Positions 37,306 to 50,254 of a DNA stretch of 64,000 nucleotides are shown here, one piece after another. The position numbers and the translations under genes are program-made. The notes below the pieces were generated by a model, which was given only the letters and a program-made list of their open reading frames with translations, had not been told where the DNA came from and made no database searches. The DNA comes from Margaritifera margaritifera (lineage: Eukaryota; Mollusca; Bivalvia; Unionida; Margaritiferidae). The DNA is taken from positions 1,026,001 through 1,090,000 of the forward strand of contig JAQPZY010001344.1 of the NCBI GenBank assembly GCA_029931535.1, read 5' to 3'. Position 1 is the first letter of the stretch, and each line of letters begins with the position of its first letter.

Positions 37306-37757
37306 TGCTACACAGTTAGTATCATAACACATTTTAAATGTTTCTTTGGTATTACTGCTACACAGTTAGTATCATAACACATTTTGAATGTTTCTTTGGT
37401 ATTACTAATACACAATTAGTATCATAACGCATCTTAAATGTTTCTTTGGTATTACTGCTACACAGTTAGTATCATAACGCATCTTAAATGTTTCTTTGGT
37501 ATTACTGCTACACAGTTAGTATCATAACACATTTTAAATATTTCTTTGGTATTACTAATACACAATTAGTATCATAACACATCTTAAATGTTTCTTTGGT
37601 ATTACTGCTACACAGTTAGTATCATAACACATTTTAAATGTTTCTTTGGTATTACTAATACACAATTAGTATCATAACACATCTTAAATGTTTCTTTGGT
37701 ATTACTGCTACACAGTTAGTATCATAACGCATCTTAAATGTTTCTTTGGTATTACTA
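37254..37757. repeat. 50-bp array from the GIY-YIG element, about 10 copies
   Basis: Each unit contains 'TTAAATGTTTCTTTGGTATT', the complement of the codons for NTKETFK in the adjacent GIY-YIG remnant. The first unit (37254-37305) is the one still joined to the domain. The period of 50 is not a multiple of three, so amplification destroyed the frame. Confidence 0.95.
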
Positions 37758-38347
37758 CTAGTGATTTAAGTATGTTGATTAATGAAAGAACAGTGAGAAC
37801 ATCTGCGTCTATTATATGTAGTTGATGAACCATGACTTTGAAACATTTAATAACCATAAACTCATTAAAATATGCTAAAACTGTGAAATCTTTTGTCAGA
37901 GCCAACATGCCCTACTCTCAGTTATATTTTTCATACTTAATATACATACTTATATTTCATCTTCGCCTCCTATTATTATGTATACTTATGTACATATGTT
38001 GAGTTCTTCCATTCAGCTTTATTTCATCACTGTGTTCCTTATGGAATATGTATACACTTACAAGGCAACGTAGGTAATAATTACCTATCCCTTCTGTAAT
38101 CACATTTTGCCTTTTACTTCTGCTTCTATCATACTCTTCTTTATGGGATTATAAAACTTTCTCGTATGTGCTACCAAATATAAGACTTTTCTGTTTTATC
38201 CCTAACAGCGCCATCACTTCATATACAAAATAATGTGTCCAAAAATACCCTTCAATATAAACCATGCAACAGAAAATTCAATGCAACAAACAAACTAAAT
38301 AAATCCCTTTTCACACATTTCATGCATATTAACCTCAGTTACAACTT
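37758..38347. other. Unique sequence, no gene seen
   Basis: AT-rich, no supported gene; it might hold more decayed retroelement but I see no motif. Confidence 0.4.
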
Positions 38348-38698
38348 TGTTACACACCATTACTCTTGGTACTCTGTTACACACCATTACTCTTGGTACT
38401 CTGTTACACACCATTACTCTTGGTACTCTGTTACACACCATTACTCTTGGTACTCTGTTACACACCATTACTCTTGGTACTCTGTTACACACCATTACTC
38501 TTGGTACTCTGTTACACACCATTACTCTTGGTATTCTGTTACACACCATTACTCTTGGTACTTTGTTACACACCATTACTCTTGGTACTCTGTTACACAC
38601 CATTACTCTTGGTACTTTGTTACACACCATTACTCTTGGTATTCTGTTACACACCATTACTCTTGGTACTTTGTTACACACCATTACTCTTGGTACTT
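38348..38698. repeat. 27-bp minisatellite, 13 copies
   Basis: Exactly 13 units containing 'ACACACCATTACTCTTGGTA'. A 27-bp period keeps all frames open; no gene is implied. Confidence 0.98.
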
Positions 38699-39419
38699 TT
38701 CGATAGTACCAATCTTATTCTTGTATTTCTTTATTTTTTTGTATGTCTGTTCAATTTATTGTGTATATATATGAAATATCGGAGAAGGGGAATTCTTTGT
38801 TGGTAGAACTTGTGTCCAACCCGTTTATATTTATGATCAGGCAATAAAATATGTTTAAATGATATATCAAATCAAATATATTAAACTCCATTTTAATATC
38901 ATTTTCATCTTTTAAGTCACTTTTTCCAAACTATAGATTTTCTATGTAAGATATTATCTCCAGAAATGTATAAGAATATTTCCATTTCACTATAACCATG
39001 ATGACGTATTTATCTATGCATTTAGCCCATGTATCTCGGTAAGCAAATGTATGTATAAGTGGCGTAACAACCGCCCAAGCAACCCTCGTGTGGTGTGTGT
39101 GTGTGTGTGTGGGGGGGGGGGGGGGTAGGGAAGATGCCCAGTGAGGGCACACAATTATCATCAAACAACTTCTTTTTATTGGGATAGGGCCCCAGAATTA
39201 AATTGTCGGGAGGGGGGGGGGACTGTTTTGCATAATCACTCGTTGAATCCTGGTCATTAATGGTACTTGCCAACAATTGTGATCAGAGAGTAGAAAGGAG
39301 ATTTTTTTAAAAAGTACTATGTTTCTCTGCGTCTGTGGTCTCAGAAGGGGTTTAGGAAGTTTTGTAGATATACCTGGCTGGTACCACAACTTTTGCACGT
39401 GCAACCATCTCAGATACAA
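38699..39419. other. Spacer with (TG)n(G)n hybrid tract
   Basis: (TG)n at 39090-39110 runs into about 15 G; a second G-run lies near 39211-39220. No gene seen. Confidence 0.6.
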
Positions 39420-39446
39420 TAACTACTACTACTACTACTACTACTG
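39420..39446. repeat. (ACT)n microsatellite
   Basis: About 8 ACT units, followed by CCGC-rich sequence. Confidence 0.95.
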
Positions 39447-39692
39447 CCGCAGCCGCCATTACTGTCTCCACAGCTTTCACTGGTATTTTAACATGATCGT
39501 TATCGTCGCCATTGTTGTTATCGCCATTGACGTTTTTGTCATTGACGAAGTTGATGTAATAGATGATCATACAGAACTACACTGACAGGTATACCTTTTT
39601 TTTCTTTCCTTTTCTCGAAAGTATTGATTTATGTTTGACTGCTTTACAGCGAAATTGCTTGCCTGATTACTACTCACAGACAAATGTATTGT

Positions 39693-39900
39693 GGAGTTTA
39701 ACGATTTATTACAGCACATGATAGGCTATACATGGCGGCCAGTATATTTGGTATCGGAAGGACCCGAGAAGACCCCGGGAAGAACCACTGACCCACTGGA
39801 AACTACTGGCAAGCTTTCTTACATACCCACGTTGGTCGAACCGAGACTCAGACTCACGCAGAGAGATATGAGATGTGAAGACGAACGCCTTAGACCATGT
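39693..39900 (-). mobile_element. tRNA-Leu-like SINE, copy C
   Basis: Third copy of the family at 7248-7462 and 8747-8989. Minus-strand head 'CATGGTCTAAGGCGTTCGTC', B-box-like 'GAGTCTCGGTTCGACC', and a tail ending near AAACTCCAC; the 'AATGGCG' tail motif is diverged here. Confidence 0.8.
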
Positions 39901-40079
39901 ATCTTAAGCAATTTTATTTTTCACGCAAAATTGAACACTTTTTCATTGAGTGTAAGGGCGGTTTTCTCCTAACAGGCAATCCACCAGTCGTCTTAAAAAT
40001 CTTTGCGTGGTACGGTTTATAAATACTACGTTTATAATCGGGTTAATGTTTCATTGCTTGCTACTGCTACTAATTACCT

Positions 40080-42573
40080 TGCATTTGCAGTATGATACTG
40101 TACATTATAGAGTTAATTGTTTGGTAATTGTTTGCATTTGTGGTATGATACTGTACATCACAGAATTAGTTGTCTGGTAATTGTTTGCATTTGCAGTATG
40201 ACACTGTACATTACAGAGTTAGTTGTCTGGTAATTGTTTGCATTTGCAGTATGACACTGTACATTACACAGTTAGTTGTCTGGTAATTGTTTGCATTTGC
40301 AGTATGACACTGTACATTACACAGTTAGTTATCTGGTAATTGTTTGCATTTGCAGTATGACACTGTACGTTAGAGAGTTAGTTGTCTGGTAATTGTTTGC
40401 ATTTGCAGTATGACACTGTACATTACACAGTTAGTTGTCTGGTAATTGTTTGCATTTGCAGTATGACACTGTACATTACAGAGTTAGTTGTCTGGTAGTT
40501 GTTTGCATTTGCAGTATGACACTGTACATTACAGAGTCAATTGTCTGGTAATTGTTTGCATTTGCAGTATGATACTGTACATTACAGAGTTAGTTGTCTG
40601 GTAATTGTTTGCATTAACAGTAAGACACTATACATTAGAGAGTTAGTTGTCTGGTAATTGTTTGCATTTGCAGTATGACACTATACATTAGAGAGTTAGT
40701 TGTCTGGTAATTGTTTGCATTTGCAGTATGACACTGTACATTACAGAGTTAGTTGTCTGGTAATTGTTTGCATTTGCAGTATGACACTGTACATTACAGA
40801 GTTAGTTGTCTGGTAGTTGTTTGCATTTGCAGTATGACACTGTACATTACAGAGTCAATTGTCTGGTAATTGTTTGCATTTGCAGTATGATACTGTACAT
40901 TACAGAGTTAGTTGTCTGGTAATTGTTTGCATTAACAGTAAGACACTATACATTAGAGAGTTAGTTGTCTGGTAATTGTTTGCATTTGCAGTATGACACT
41001 ATACATTACAGAGTTAGTTGTCTGGTAATTGTTTGCATTTGCAGTATGACACTGTACATTACAGAGTTAGTTGTCTGGTAATTGTTTGCATTTGCAGTAT
41101 GACACTGTACATTACACAGTTAGTTGTCTGGTAATTGTTTGCATTTACAGTATGACACTGTACATTACACAGTTAGTTGTCTGGTAGTTGTTTGCATTTA
41201 CAGTATGACACTGTACATTACAGAGTTAGTTGTCTGGTAGTTGTTTGCATTTACAGTATGACACTGTACATTACAGAGTTAGTTGTCTGGTAATTGTTTG
41301 CATTTGTAGTATGACACTGTACATTACAGAGTTAGTTGTCTGGTAGTTGTTTGCATTTACAGTATGACACTGTACATTACAGAGTTAGTTGTCTGGTAGT
41401 TGTTTGCATTTACAGTATGACACTGTACATTACAGAGTTAGTTGTCTGGTAATTGTTTGCATTTACAGTATGACACTGTACATTAGAGAGTTAGTTGTCT
41501 GGTAATTGTTTGCATTTGCAGTATGACACTGTACATTACAGAGTTAGTTGTCTGGAAATATTTTGCATTTACAGTATGACACTGTACATTACAGAGTTAC
41601 TTATCTGGTAATTATTTACCAGGTTTGCAGTATGACACAGTACATTACAGAGTTAGTTGTCTGGTAATTGTTTGCATTTGCAGTATGACACTATACATTA
41701 CAGAGTTAGTTGTCTGGTAATTGTTTGCATTTGCAGTATGACACTGTACATTACAGAGTTAGTTGTCTGATAATTGTTTGCATTTGCAGTATGACACTGT
41801 ACATTACAGAGTCAATTGTCCAGTAATTGTTTGCATTTGCAGTATGACACTGTACATTACAGAGTTAGTTGTCTGGTAGTTGTTTGCATTTACAGTATGA
41901 CACTGTACATTAGAGAGTTAGTTGTCTGGTAATTGTTTGCATTTGCAGTATGACACTGTACATTACAGAGTTAGTTGTCTGGAAATTGTTTGCATTTGCA
42001 GTATGACACTGTACATTACACAGTTAGTTGTCTGGTAGTTGTTTGCATTTACAGTATGACACTGTACATTATAGAGTCAATTGTCCGGTAATTGTTTGCA
42101 TTTGCAGTATGACACTGTACATTACAGAGTCAATTGTCCGGTAATTGTTTGCATTTGCAGTATGACACTGTACATTACAGAGTCAATTGTCCGGTAATTG
42201 TTTGCATTTGCAGTATGATACTGCACATTATAGAGTCAATTGTCCGGTAATTGTTTGCATTTGCAGTATGACACTGTACATTACACAGTTAGTTGTCTGG
42301 TAGTTGTTTGCATTTGCAGTATGACACTGTACATTACAGAGTTAGTTGTCTGGTAGTTGTTTGCATTTGCAGTATGACACTGTACATTACAGAGTCAATT
42401 GTCCGGTAATTGTTTGCATTTGCAGTATGATGCTGTACATTATAGAGTTTATTGTCTAGTTCATGTTTTTATTTGCAGTATGATACTGTACATCATATAG
42501 TTAATTGTCTGGTTCATGTTTGTATTGGCAGTATGATACTGCACATTATAGAGTTAATTGTCCGTTAATTGTT
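40080..42573. repeat. 53-bp minisatellite, about 47 copies, with higher-order structure
   Basis: Units contain 'TGACACTGTACATTACAGAG' and 'GTCTGGTAATTGTTTGCATT'. A rare variant unit (GCATTAACAGTAAGACACTA) occurs at 40611 and again at 40929, exactly 318 bp (6 units) apart, with matching variants before it. CAATTGTCCGG units are concentrated towards the right end. Confidence 0.98.
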
Positions 42574-43378
42574 CTATTCAGGTCGAAAACATGAGTTTAA
42601 ATAAGCCTATACATGTGCTATATAATAGAAAGTGTTGTTGATCAGTGTATTTATTGCCATTGTTTCGTGTATGGCTGTTACAACTGTAGAATAAATGGTA
42701 TACACAACAAGTGGTTATGGATAGTAGATGGGTGTAGGTAAAGCAAAAGTATTACAATATGATACGCCAAATTATGTAATAAAATTGTTTAATATTTAAT
42801 TCAATTTAATGTTTATCATTCGCAAACCCTTAGCCTTCAAGTTAATAAATCCTCACAAAGGGCATAAAGATGTTAAAAAAGAGGTTTCTTTAAATTAAGG
42901 GTGCTTTTGAAATAGATTGCAAAAAAAGTACAGTAGTACATATACTTATTCCTATCAATGCAAGTGAAAATATCAGTCACCTAAAATTTCCAGCGTATTG
43001 GGGCAAATAGGTTGTGCAGGATGAACACGGGTCTGATTCAAAGTGTACCACCCAAACCAAGTAAATATTATTTTAAATTATTTTTTTTTTTTTTTTTTTT
43101 TTTTTTCTGCCAATGTCATCTCTTTTACATGTGTATTCGAAAGCAGTATCTAAATTTTTCTTCTTCCAATCTATGAATTATAATGTATTTACGATTTAGT
43201 TCTGCTATCCAATGATGAAAATGGAGATTTAAAATTTACATATATTTTATGATTAGCATTCCTGTCAAAAAACAAAACAACAACAACAAACAAACAAATC
43301 ACGAAGGGTATACAAAACTTGAAGAAATATAAGAAAGTTATGACATGACATAAATTGGTTTCAAAGATTTCATGCCTC
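42574..43378. other. Spacer with poly-T, no gene seen
   Basis: T-run at about 43081-43106. No supported gene. Confidence 0.5.
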
Positions 43379-43918
43379 CTAATGTTGCTGTGACACAAAG
43401 GTGTTAAGGCGGTAATTTTCACTCAGCTGCTGTGACACAAAGGTATTAAGGCTGTAACTTTCACTCAGCTGCTGTGACACAAATGTGTTAAGGTGGTAAC
43501 TTTCATAGACTTCATGTTTCTTAATGCTGCTGTGACACAAAGGTGTCAAGGTGGTAACTGTCATAGACTTCATGTTTCTTAATGTTGCTGTGACACAAAG
43601 GTGTTAAGGTGGTAACTTTCATAGACTTCATGTTTCTTAATATTGCTGTGACACAAAGGTGTTAAGGTGGTAACTTTCATAGACTTCATGTTTCTTAATG
43701 TTGCTGTGACACAAAGGTGTTAAGGTGGTAACTTTAACTCAGTTGCTGTGACACAAAGGTGTTAAGGTGGTAACTTTAACTCAGTTGATATGAGACAAAA
43801 GGTGTTAAGGTGGTAACTTTCATAGACTTCATGTTTCTTAATGTTGCTGTGACACAAAGGTGTTAAGGTGGTAACTTTCACTCAGTTGCTGTGACACAAA
43901 GGTGTTAAGGTGGTAATG
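43379..43918. repeat. Composite 58/42-bp minisatellite
   Basis: About 10 units share 'TGCTGTGACACAAAGGTGTT'. Long units add 'CATAGACTTCATGTTTCTTA'; short units have a CTCAG linker instead. Long and short forms are intermixed. Confidence 0.94.
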
Positions 43919-44817
43919 TGAACAAGCAGAAGCTGTTTTCTTGTAAAGTTTTCTGAAACTTGAAATGATGTAAGATACTGGTGTACATACAATATAGCTA
44001 CAAGTAGCGTTAACTCTGTCTTAATGTTTTCCATTCTTTATTTCGTTCATATTGACGATCAAAACAGCGGATAATCACAAAATAAAATAAATACATTATT
44101 CCATTGAATAATATTATACTTGTCCAAATGAAACTCTATTTTTCCGGTACCAAATGAACATTCTATTCATATTTTTCATGAACGAACAACAGAAAAGCTA
44201 AAGAAAATATAACTTTAATTCCGGAACATTGTACAAATGTAAAAACAAAACTGAAACAGCTGTGATAGTCTTATGGCAGGATTGACTTTTATGCCCCAAT
44301 TAGCACGTGATCGAACGAAGTCTTCTCCATCTCTGATTGTTTTTTTTAATTTTTTTATAGATGCAAAACTGCCTATAATATATGATGAGTTAATTACTAT
44401 AACCGTCTTTGTTAATTGTCTCGCATTTTAATTGATATTGATAAACTATTGTATTAAATGGTGGAATCAATTTCATATTGGCCAGTAATTAGGTTATAAA
44501 AATCACTTAATGATACGTTGATATGTTTGTTCGTTTATATAATTATGTCATTAAATAAAAATGAGAGCATACCCTGTAATATTCTTCCATTTAGTAACAG
44601 ATGCTCATTATTAACGTTTGTTAAGGAAAATAATTTTTCGCAGCTTTATCATGTTCTTCAGTTTTATTGTGTGATTGTTCAGCATTGAACCAACTAATCA
44701 ATGACGACAGGCAAAGGAAAATAGCACTACATAGTCATAAAATAATTTAACTTAGTCACATGATAGCTATCTGCACAGTTTCGTATTTTCTCTTTATTTC
44801 TTAAGTTGCTACAATCT
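43919..44817. other. Unique sequence, no gene seen
   Basis: AT-rich, no supported feature. Confidence 0.5.
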
Positions 44818-45295
44818 TTCAGCTTGACAGTATTTCACATAGCCAGGAAACAGCTTGACAGTATTTCACATAGCCAGGAAACAGCTTGACAGTATTTCAC
44901 ATAGCCAGGAAACAGCTTGACAGTATTTCACATAGCCAGGAAACAGCTTGACAGTATTTCACATAGCCAGGAAACCGCTTCACGGTATTTCACATAACTA
45001 GGAAACAGCTTGACATTATTTCACATAGCCAGGAAACAGCTTGACGGTATTTCACATAGCCAGGAAACAGCTTCACAGTATTTTACATGGCCAGGAAACA
45101 GCTTCACAGTATTTCACATAGCCAGGAAACAGCTTCACAATATTTCACATAGCCAGGAAACAGCTTCACAGTATTTCACATAGCCAGAAAACAGCTTCAC
45201 AGTATTTCACATAGCCAGAAAACAGCTTCACAGTATTTCACATAGCCAGGAAACAGCTTCACAGTATTTCACATAGCCAGGAAACCGCTTCACTT
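44818..45295. repeat. 31-bp minisatellite, about 15 copies
   Basis: Units contain 'GTATTTCACATAGCCAGGAA'. The left half has CTTGACAG and the right half CTTCACAG, so the array is made of two homogenised blocks. Confidence 0.96.
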
Positions 45296-47149
45296 TCATT
45301 TGTTTCGTTGCGGTTGAAGTAGCCTGAATGTATCAATATATAAAGTCGTCAAACCTGATACAAGAGTAAAAATCCCCCTCCCCCTTTCTTTTTTTCGTTT
45401 GAAGGTGTTGAACTTTCGTAGTCTAAGGCCCTTGTGGTATCTAAACAATTTCCCAGCAGGTATCTAGCGTCGTATGGATAGGAAAGATTGTAATAAGTCA
45501 ACCTTTTAAATAATATTTTTGGCAAGAATAGTCCAAAAAGATGATTCGTTTCTTACATATGTACGCGAATAGGTTAGGGTTAATTTCATGCTTTTACATA
45601 TACAGTGATAAAAAAATGTATTGCACATTACCTTGATAGGTGAAAGTGATTCAGTACATATAGGATGACAAATATCGTTCTAAGTGAATCATAATTTGTT
45701 GAAACCATTTTTCAAAATTCTTTTAAAGCAATTTAAAAGTATGACAATAAAAATAAAAAAAACAGACATCAGAACCGCGGATTTTAAAGTGGTTTTTACA
45801 TCTTGGGGGATTTGGCAATTGCTTCTATTCACATTTTAAATATAGTGTAATCAAAAAGATGATAATAGGTAGCTTTGATCTAAGTAAACTCTTGCATAAA
45901 TTCATATAATAAAAGATTCTTTGTCCAGTTAATCACAAACAAACCTCTTTTAAGCGGTAAATGTCTCTTTAGTGCATGGCTTGTGCTATTTTGACAATGA
46001 ATGTATATTTTTGCTGATATCAAACTAAACACCAAATTTTGAAAATTTTCGTTATCAATTTCTAGGATGAAAAAAATAGATTTATCTACCTACCCAACTT
46101 TCGCAAGGTAGGGCATTAATGCTTTTCGTGGTTATATTTTTTCCTAGTTCCAGCTGAGCACTGCGTCAGTTAGTTTACCCACTGGAGGAAGGGCATTCAT
46201 AAAAAATACAAAATTTGCTATTTTGCTAGTTGAATAAGTTTGATATAATTTGAGAGATACGTACTTTGTACTTTTCAGCGATCTAATGTAATTACTTATA
46301 ACAATTAATGAAAATAATTGAAATGTAAAATACGGTACTTTTTAGCGATTTTAAAAGTTGCTTCATGAGCGTCAAAAAATTAAAAAGTTCTTGTCATTCC
46401 GTTTCTGTCAGGTATAGTGGTTGCACGTTTAGGTTGAAAACGTTTCTTCAAGTTTGTACAACCGAATATTCAAATTGGAGACATGCAGTTTCAAACAGTA
46501 TACTAGCTTTTGACTAGAAATGTTGCCGTAAAGCAAAGTCTAGACCAAATACATGTACTAAAAAACGTTTAAAAAAGCAGTGCTTCCTTGTATTTCTAAA
46601 AACGCAGAAATCGCATACAAAACAAACGTTGAAATATACAATTACTCTAGTAATAACGTCTATGTGTTCCATTTTTAAGTTGATGCACTGAAGGGGGGTC
46701 CTAGCCATATGGCCATGTGAAATGTACATCTGCTTAAATCCTCTGCAGTCGGAAAGACACATTAAAACCCCATTATGGATGAAATATGAAGTGTATGACT
46801 TCCAGCGGGACATTCATCACTTAGTCATGTAATAATACACCCCTAACTGTTAATCACTTAAAATACGGCATAGTTTTCTAGTATCGTTGGTTTCAATTAT
46901 AATGACCATGAGATCAACATTCAAAGAAAATGAAGATAAACGTTGAGTTCTAAAGAGCTGTGAATTTTATAGCCTCATTTCGCTATTATTCAGTTCTAAA
47001 AATAAGACTCGAAGATCGTAGAAAATTGTATCGAAGTCATTTGGTAAAAGTCAAATTAAAGGATGACTAAGAACCACGAGGGATATCACACATGAGATCA
47101 AAAGTTCTTGCTCAGTTTGTTCCACTTGTAATGGGACATGCAACTCTTG
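45296..47149. other. Longest repeat-poor stretch, no gene seen
   Basis: About 1.85 kb with neither an array nor a recognised transposon. A 99-codon minus-strand frame at 46514-46813 has no family resemblance. If the window holds an unrecognised single-copy functional element, this is one place to look. Confidence 0.45.
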
Positions 47150-47535
47150 TCTAAAATATATCACACTTGTCATACCAAAGCATATTAAACTTGTCATACA
47201 GAATATATATCACACTTATCATACCGAAAATATATCTTACTTGTCATACCGAAAATATATCATACTTGTCATGCCGAAAATATATCACACTTGTCATACC
47301 GAAAATATATCACACTTGTCATACAGAATATATATCACACTTATCATACCGAAAATATATCTTACTTGTCATACAGAAAATATATCATACTTGTCATACC
47401 GAAAATATATCACACTTGTCATACAGAAAATATATCACACTTGTCATACCAAAAATATATCACACTTGTCAAATAGAAAGTATATAACACTTATAATACA
47501 AAAAATATATCATACTTGTCATACTGAAAATATCC
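47150..47535. repeat. 25-bp minisatellite, about 15 copies
   Basis: Units contain 'CTTGTCATACCGAAAATATA'. Confidence 0.95.
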
Positions 47536-48171
47536 TCCATATTCCAAATTATTATATACTTTCAACCAATTCCCATTAATTTTGCATTATTGCTACCATT
47601 AAACAGTTCACCGTATTGAACGCTACGTTTGTTTATAGAAAAGATGGCGTCCAGAGACGCTGACGGCAGGGTAATAAAATTAGTATATGTTAGATTTTAT
47701 AAGAAATTTTCAATGCGATGGCGTTGGTGGTATAGCGACCAATTAGTAGAAAGGGCAGTCTCAATTTCGCTGACAAGAAAATTAAATCGCACAAAAAATC
47801 GTTGGAAGTCTACAATCCAGAGTTTTCTTTTCTACCAAACACCACAGACATCCTACTTGAAAGCAAAAGAATAGTTCGAAGAACGGTAACGAATGATTAC
47901 CTACAGAAATGTAGATAATTCATTAGCAAAACAAGAACGATACATTTTAAATTAATTCATTAGCAAAATGAGAACAGCCCCACTTACGTCACAGCTATTA
48001 TTTGACGTCACAAGAAGTAAGTACACGTGGGATTCATTCATTCATTGAAAATGTACGATCGGTGAGGTCTTTAAATTCATTCACGTGATGATTAAAATTG
48101 ATTCTTTAAAAATTTAATATAATTAAGTTATATTTCAGTGACGCTTTACAAACTAACATTTTTTGTTTGTT
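47536..48171. other. Unique sequence, no convincing gene
   Basis: An ATG in good context (AAGATGGCGTCC at 47641) is followed by an 80-codon basic frame to 47874 with no family resemblance. A CRE-like TGACGTCA sits near 48003. I do not call a gene. Confidence 0.4.
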
Positions 48172-48402
48172 ATATTTGGTTTGAAGTATATAATAATTAG
48201 GTGTTTGAATTTGTACTGAATTGGTTTAAAGTATATAATAATTAGGTGTTTGAATTTGTATCGAATTGGTTTAAAGTATATAATAATTAGGTGTTTGAAT
48301 TTGTACTGAATTGGTTTAAAGTATATAATAATTAGGTGTTTGAATTTGTACTGAATTGGTTTAAAGTATATAATAATTAGGTGTTTGAATTTGTACTGAA
48401 AA
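48172..48402. repeat. 45-bp minisatellite, 5 copies
   Basis: Near-identical units containing 'TAATTAGGTGTTTGAATTTG'. Confidence 0.97.
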
Positions 48403-49098
48403 ATATTATTGTGGACTCTGTTTTATTGGGCAGATTTGTAATCTCATCGGCCACTGACAAAACAATTCGTCCACACGAATAATTTTCAAATTCAAAAACC
48501 CATACGTATTGAACGTAGATAAGGTCAGATTGTGCACGCACCGTTGTCAACCATGTGACGTGTAATTTGTCTCAGACATCTAACGGCATCATGTAAACAT
48601 TATCGCTAATCCCGTGGCGAAAATGAAATGACTTTTATTTTGCATGAATAAAGTGCCATTGCAAACTTCCCGCTAATTGCTATATAGTAATAGAATAAAT
48701 ACATGCTCCATTACTTGTTTTCACAACTTTTCCCTGACTATTTTTTCTTTCATAATATCTACACATCACCTATGTAAAGTTTCTGTTCATTCCCAATCTC
48801 TTTAATATAGATTGTGATTTAGCACAAATCAGCGAACCAACTAACCAATTAACACAAAGAAAAACAGCAACGAAGGAAATATGCACATATACATACATGC
48901 ATACATACATATTTTGTATCAAGTAGTTTCAAATAAGTGTGAAAATCCCTTAGACTTATATACTAAATGACAAGTTTTTAAATTGTTATTATCAGACATA
49001 TAAAAGCCGAATTTCTGTTCATTTATTCTTATCATGTAGGCAGTCGAATTATAATTAAAATATATTTGCTTGAAATTAATTAGGTCATTATGAGTAGT
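48403..49098. other. Unique sequence, no gene seen
   Basis: A short CATA patch near 48892-48910; otherwise nothing. Confidence 0.5.
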
Positions 49099-49100
49099 GC

Positions 49101-49167
<67 letters not shown>

Positions 49168-49198
49168 ATATATACATACATACACACACACACAGCAG
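49099..49198. repeat. (TA)n and short (CA)n
   Basis: About 66 bp of TA repeats, then CATACATACACACACACACA. Confidence 0.96.
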
Positions 49199-49793
49199 TA
49201 ATTTGAAAGGTCCAATCCATCTAATCCATTAAAGAGTTCAATATGAGAAGCTACATAAAATACATCACATATCACATTTAGTAAAAAAAATGCTAATTTT
49301 CTATTATTCTTAGTAGTATATAATATGACAGTTCCAGTCCCGTTTTGATAACCAACAACTGATATTTCAAGTTTTTTTTTTAGAAATGAAATTACTTAAA
49401 TTAAAACGTTATCGGACTACGCTGCTCGCCAACCCGCTGCTAAATGCTCCGTCGTTCAGCTGCTACGTCCTATTCTATTCCATTGTTATTATTACACAGT
49501 TTTAGTAAACCATCTTTAAAAGATGAAAACAATGCCTTGTTATAATAAGTGCACCATAAATCTCATATTATGTACTACAATAAATGAACGAAAATTCTTG
49601 CAGTCTTGAAATAAATGATCTGCGCATATATTTTTTAAATGATTTATTGAAAACTTGTACTGAAAAAGAAAAAAACAAAAAAAAAAAAAACAATTGCGAT
49701 TTATTTTGCTCAATGTATTGTTTTGATTTGTCTCATTAGGTTTTTGAAATGTCTCTTGTTAGATGGTTATTTTGGCTTTGCTATTGTACTAAA

Positions 49794-50024
49794 TTACAAT
49801 TTTGCATTTTCAACAATGTCCTGATCAATTGATTTGATTATATCTATTTCTTGTCTGCTTAACTCTAATTCACTTTCGAGATTTTCCACGTGTTCGATTG
49901 AATTTAGCAATGCTCCACTTAAAATATTAGACCGGTGCTTATAGAACAACTCTTGGTAGGCCATCAAAGGAAATGCTTTTAACTGTGTACCTTGTGTGGC
50001 TGTTATATATTCGGTAGACTCCAT
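49794..50024 (-). CDS. Small coiled-coil-like ORF in candidate transposon
   Basis: An intact 76-codon frame, MESTEYITATQGTQLKAFPL... followed by an acidic, heptad-like stretch (VENLESELELSRQEIDIIKS). Its composition is protein-like and unlike the low-complexity frames elsewhere in the window. It could be the last exon of the gene whose upstream part is at 50255-50654, or a remnant. No family recognised. Confidence 0.35.
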   Translation of the reverse strand: MESTEYITATQGTQLKAFPLMAYQELFYKHRSNILSGALLNSIEHVENLESELELSRQEIDIIKSIDQDIVENAKL

Positions 50025-50254
50025 TCTAGCATTTTCTTATACAGTTTGGAGGAAATCAGCATATAGTCAATATTACTTTTCCCAAACTCAGTCATTTATG
50101 AGCTACTTTTCATGTCACTGCATTGTATCTCATCAAATCTTTTGCCTACATTTGCGACCGAAGGCCGAGGATAACCCTCTGGACTTCGCTAAGACTCCGC
50201 CATTTTGTATACATACTTCGCTGTCTTCATTTATTTTGTCAGCTTTTCAATTAT

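Noticed and set aside
38235..38806. Frames of 120-180 codons across the 27-bp array
   Set aside because: Array-derived, open in several frames at once.
46514..46813. 99-codon minus-strand frame
   Set aside because: No motif, no conserved pattern and no neighbouring exon; consistent with chance in unique DNA.
47629..47874. 80-codon basic frame with an ATG in good context
   Set aside because: No family resemblance, and a possible GTAATA splice donor after nine codons is only a chance-level signal.
48000..48012. TGACGTCA as a regulatory site
   Set aside because: Occurs also near 612 and 11633 with no gene beside it; an eight-base palindrome alone is not evidence.
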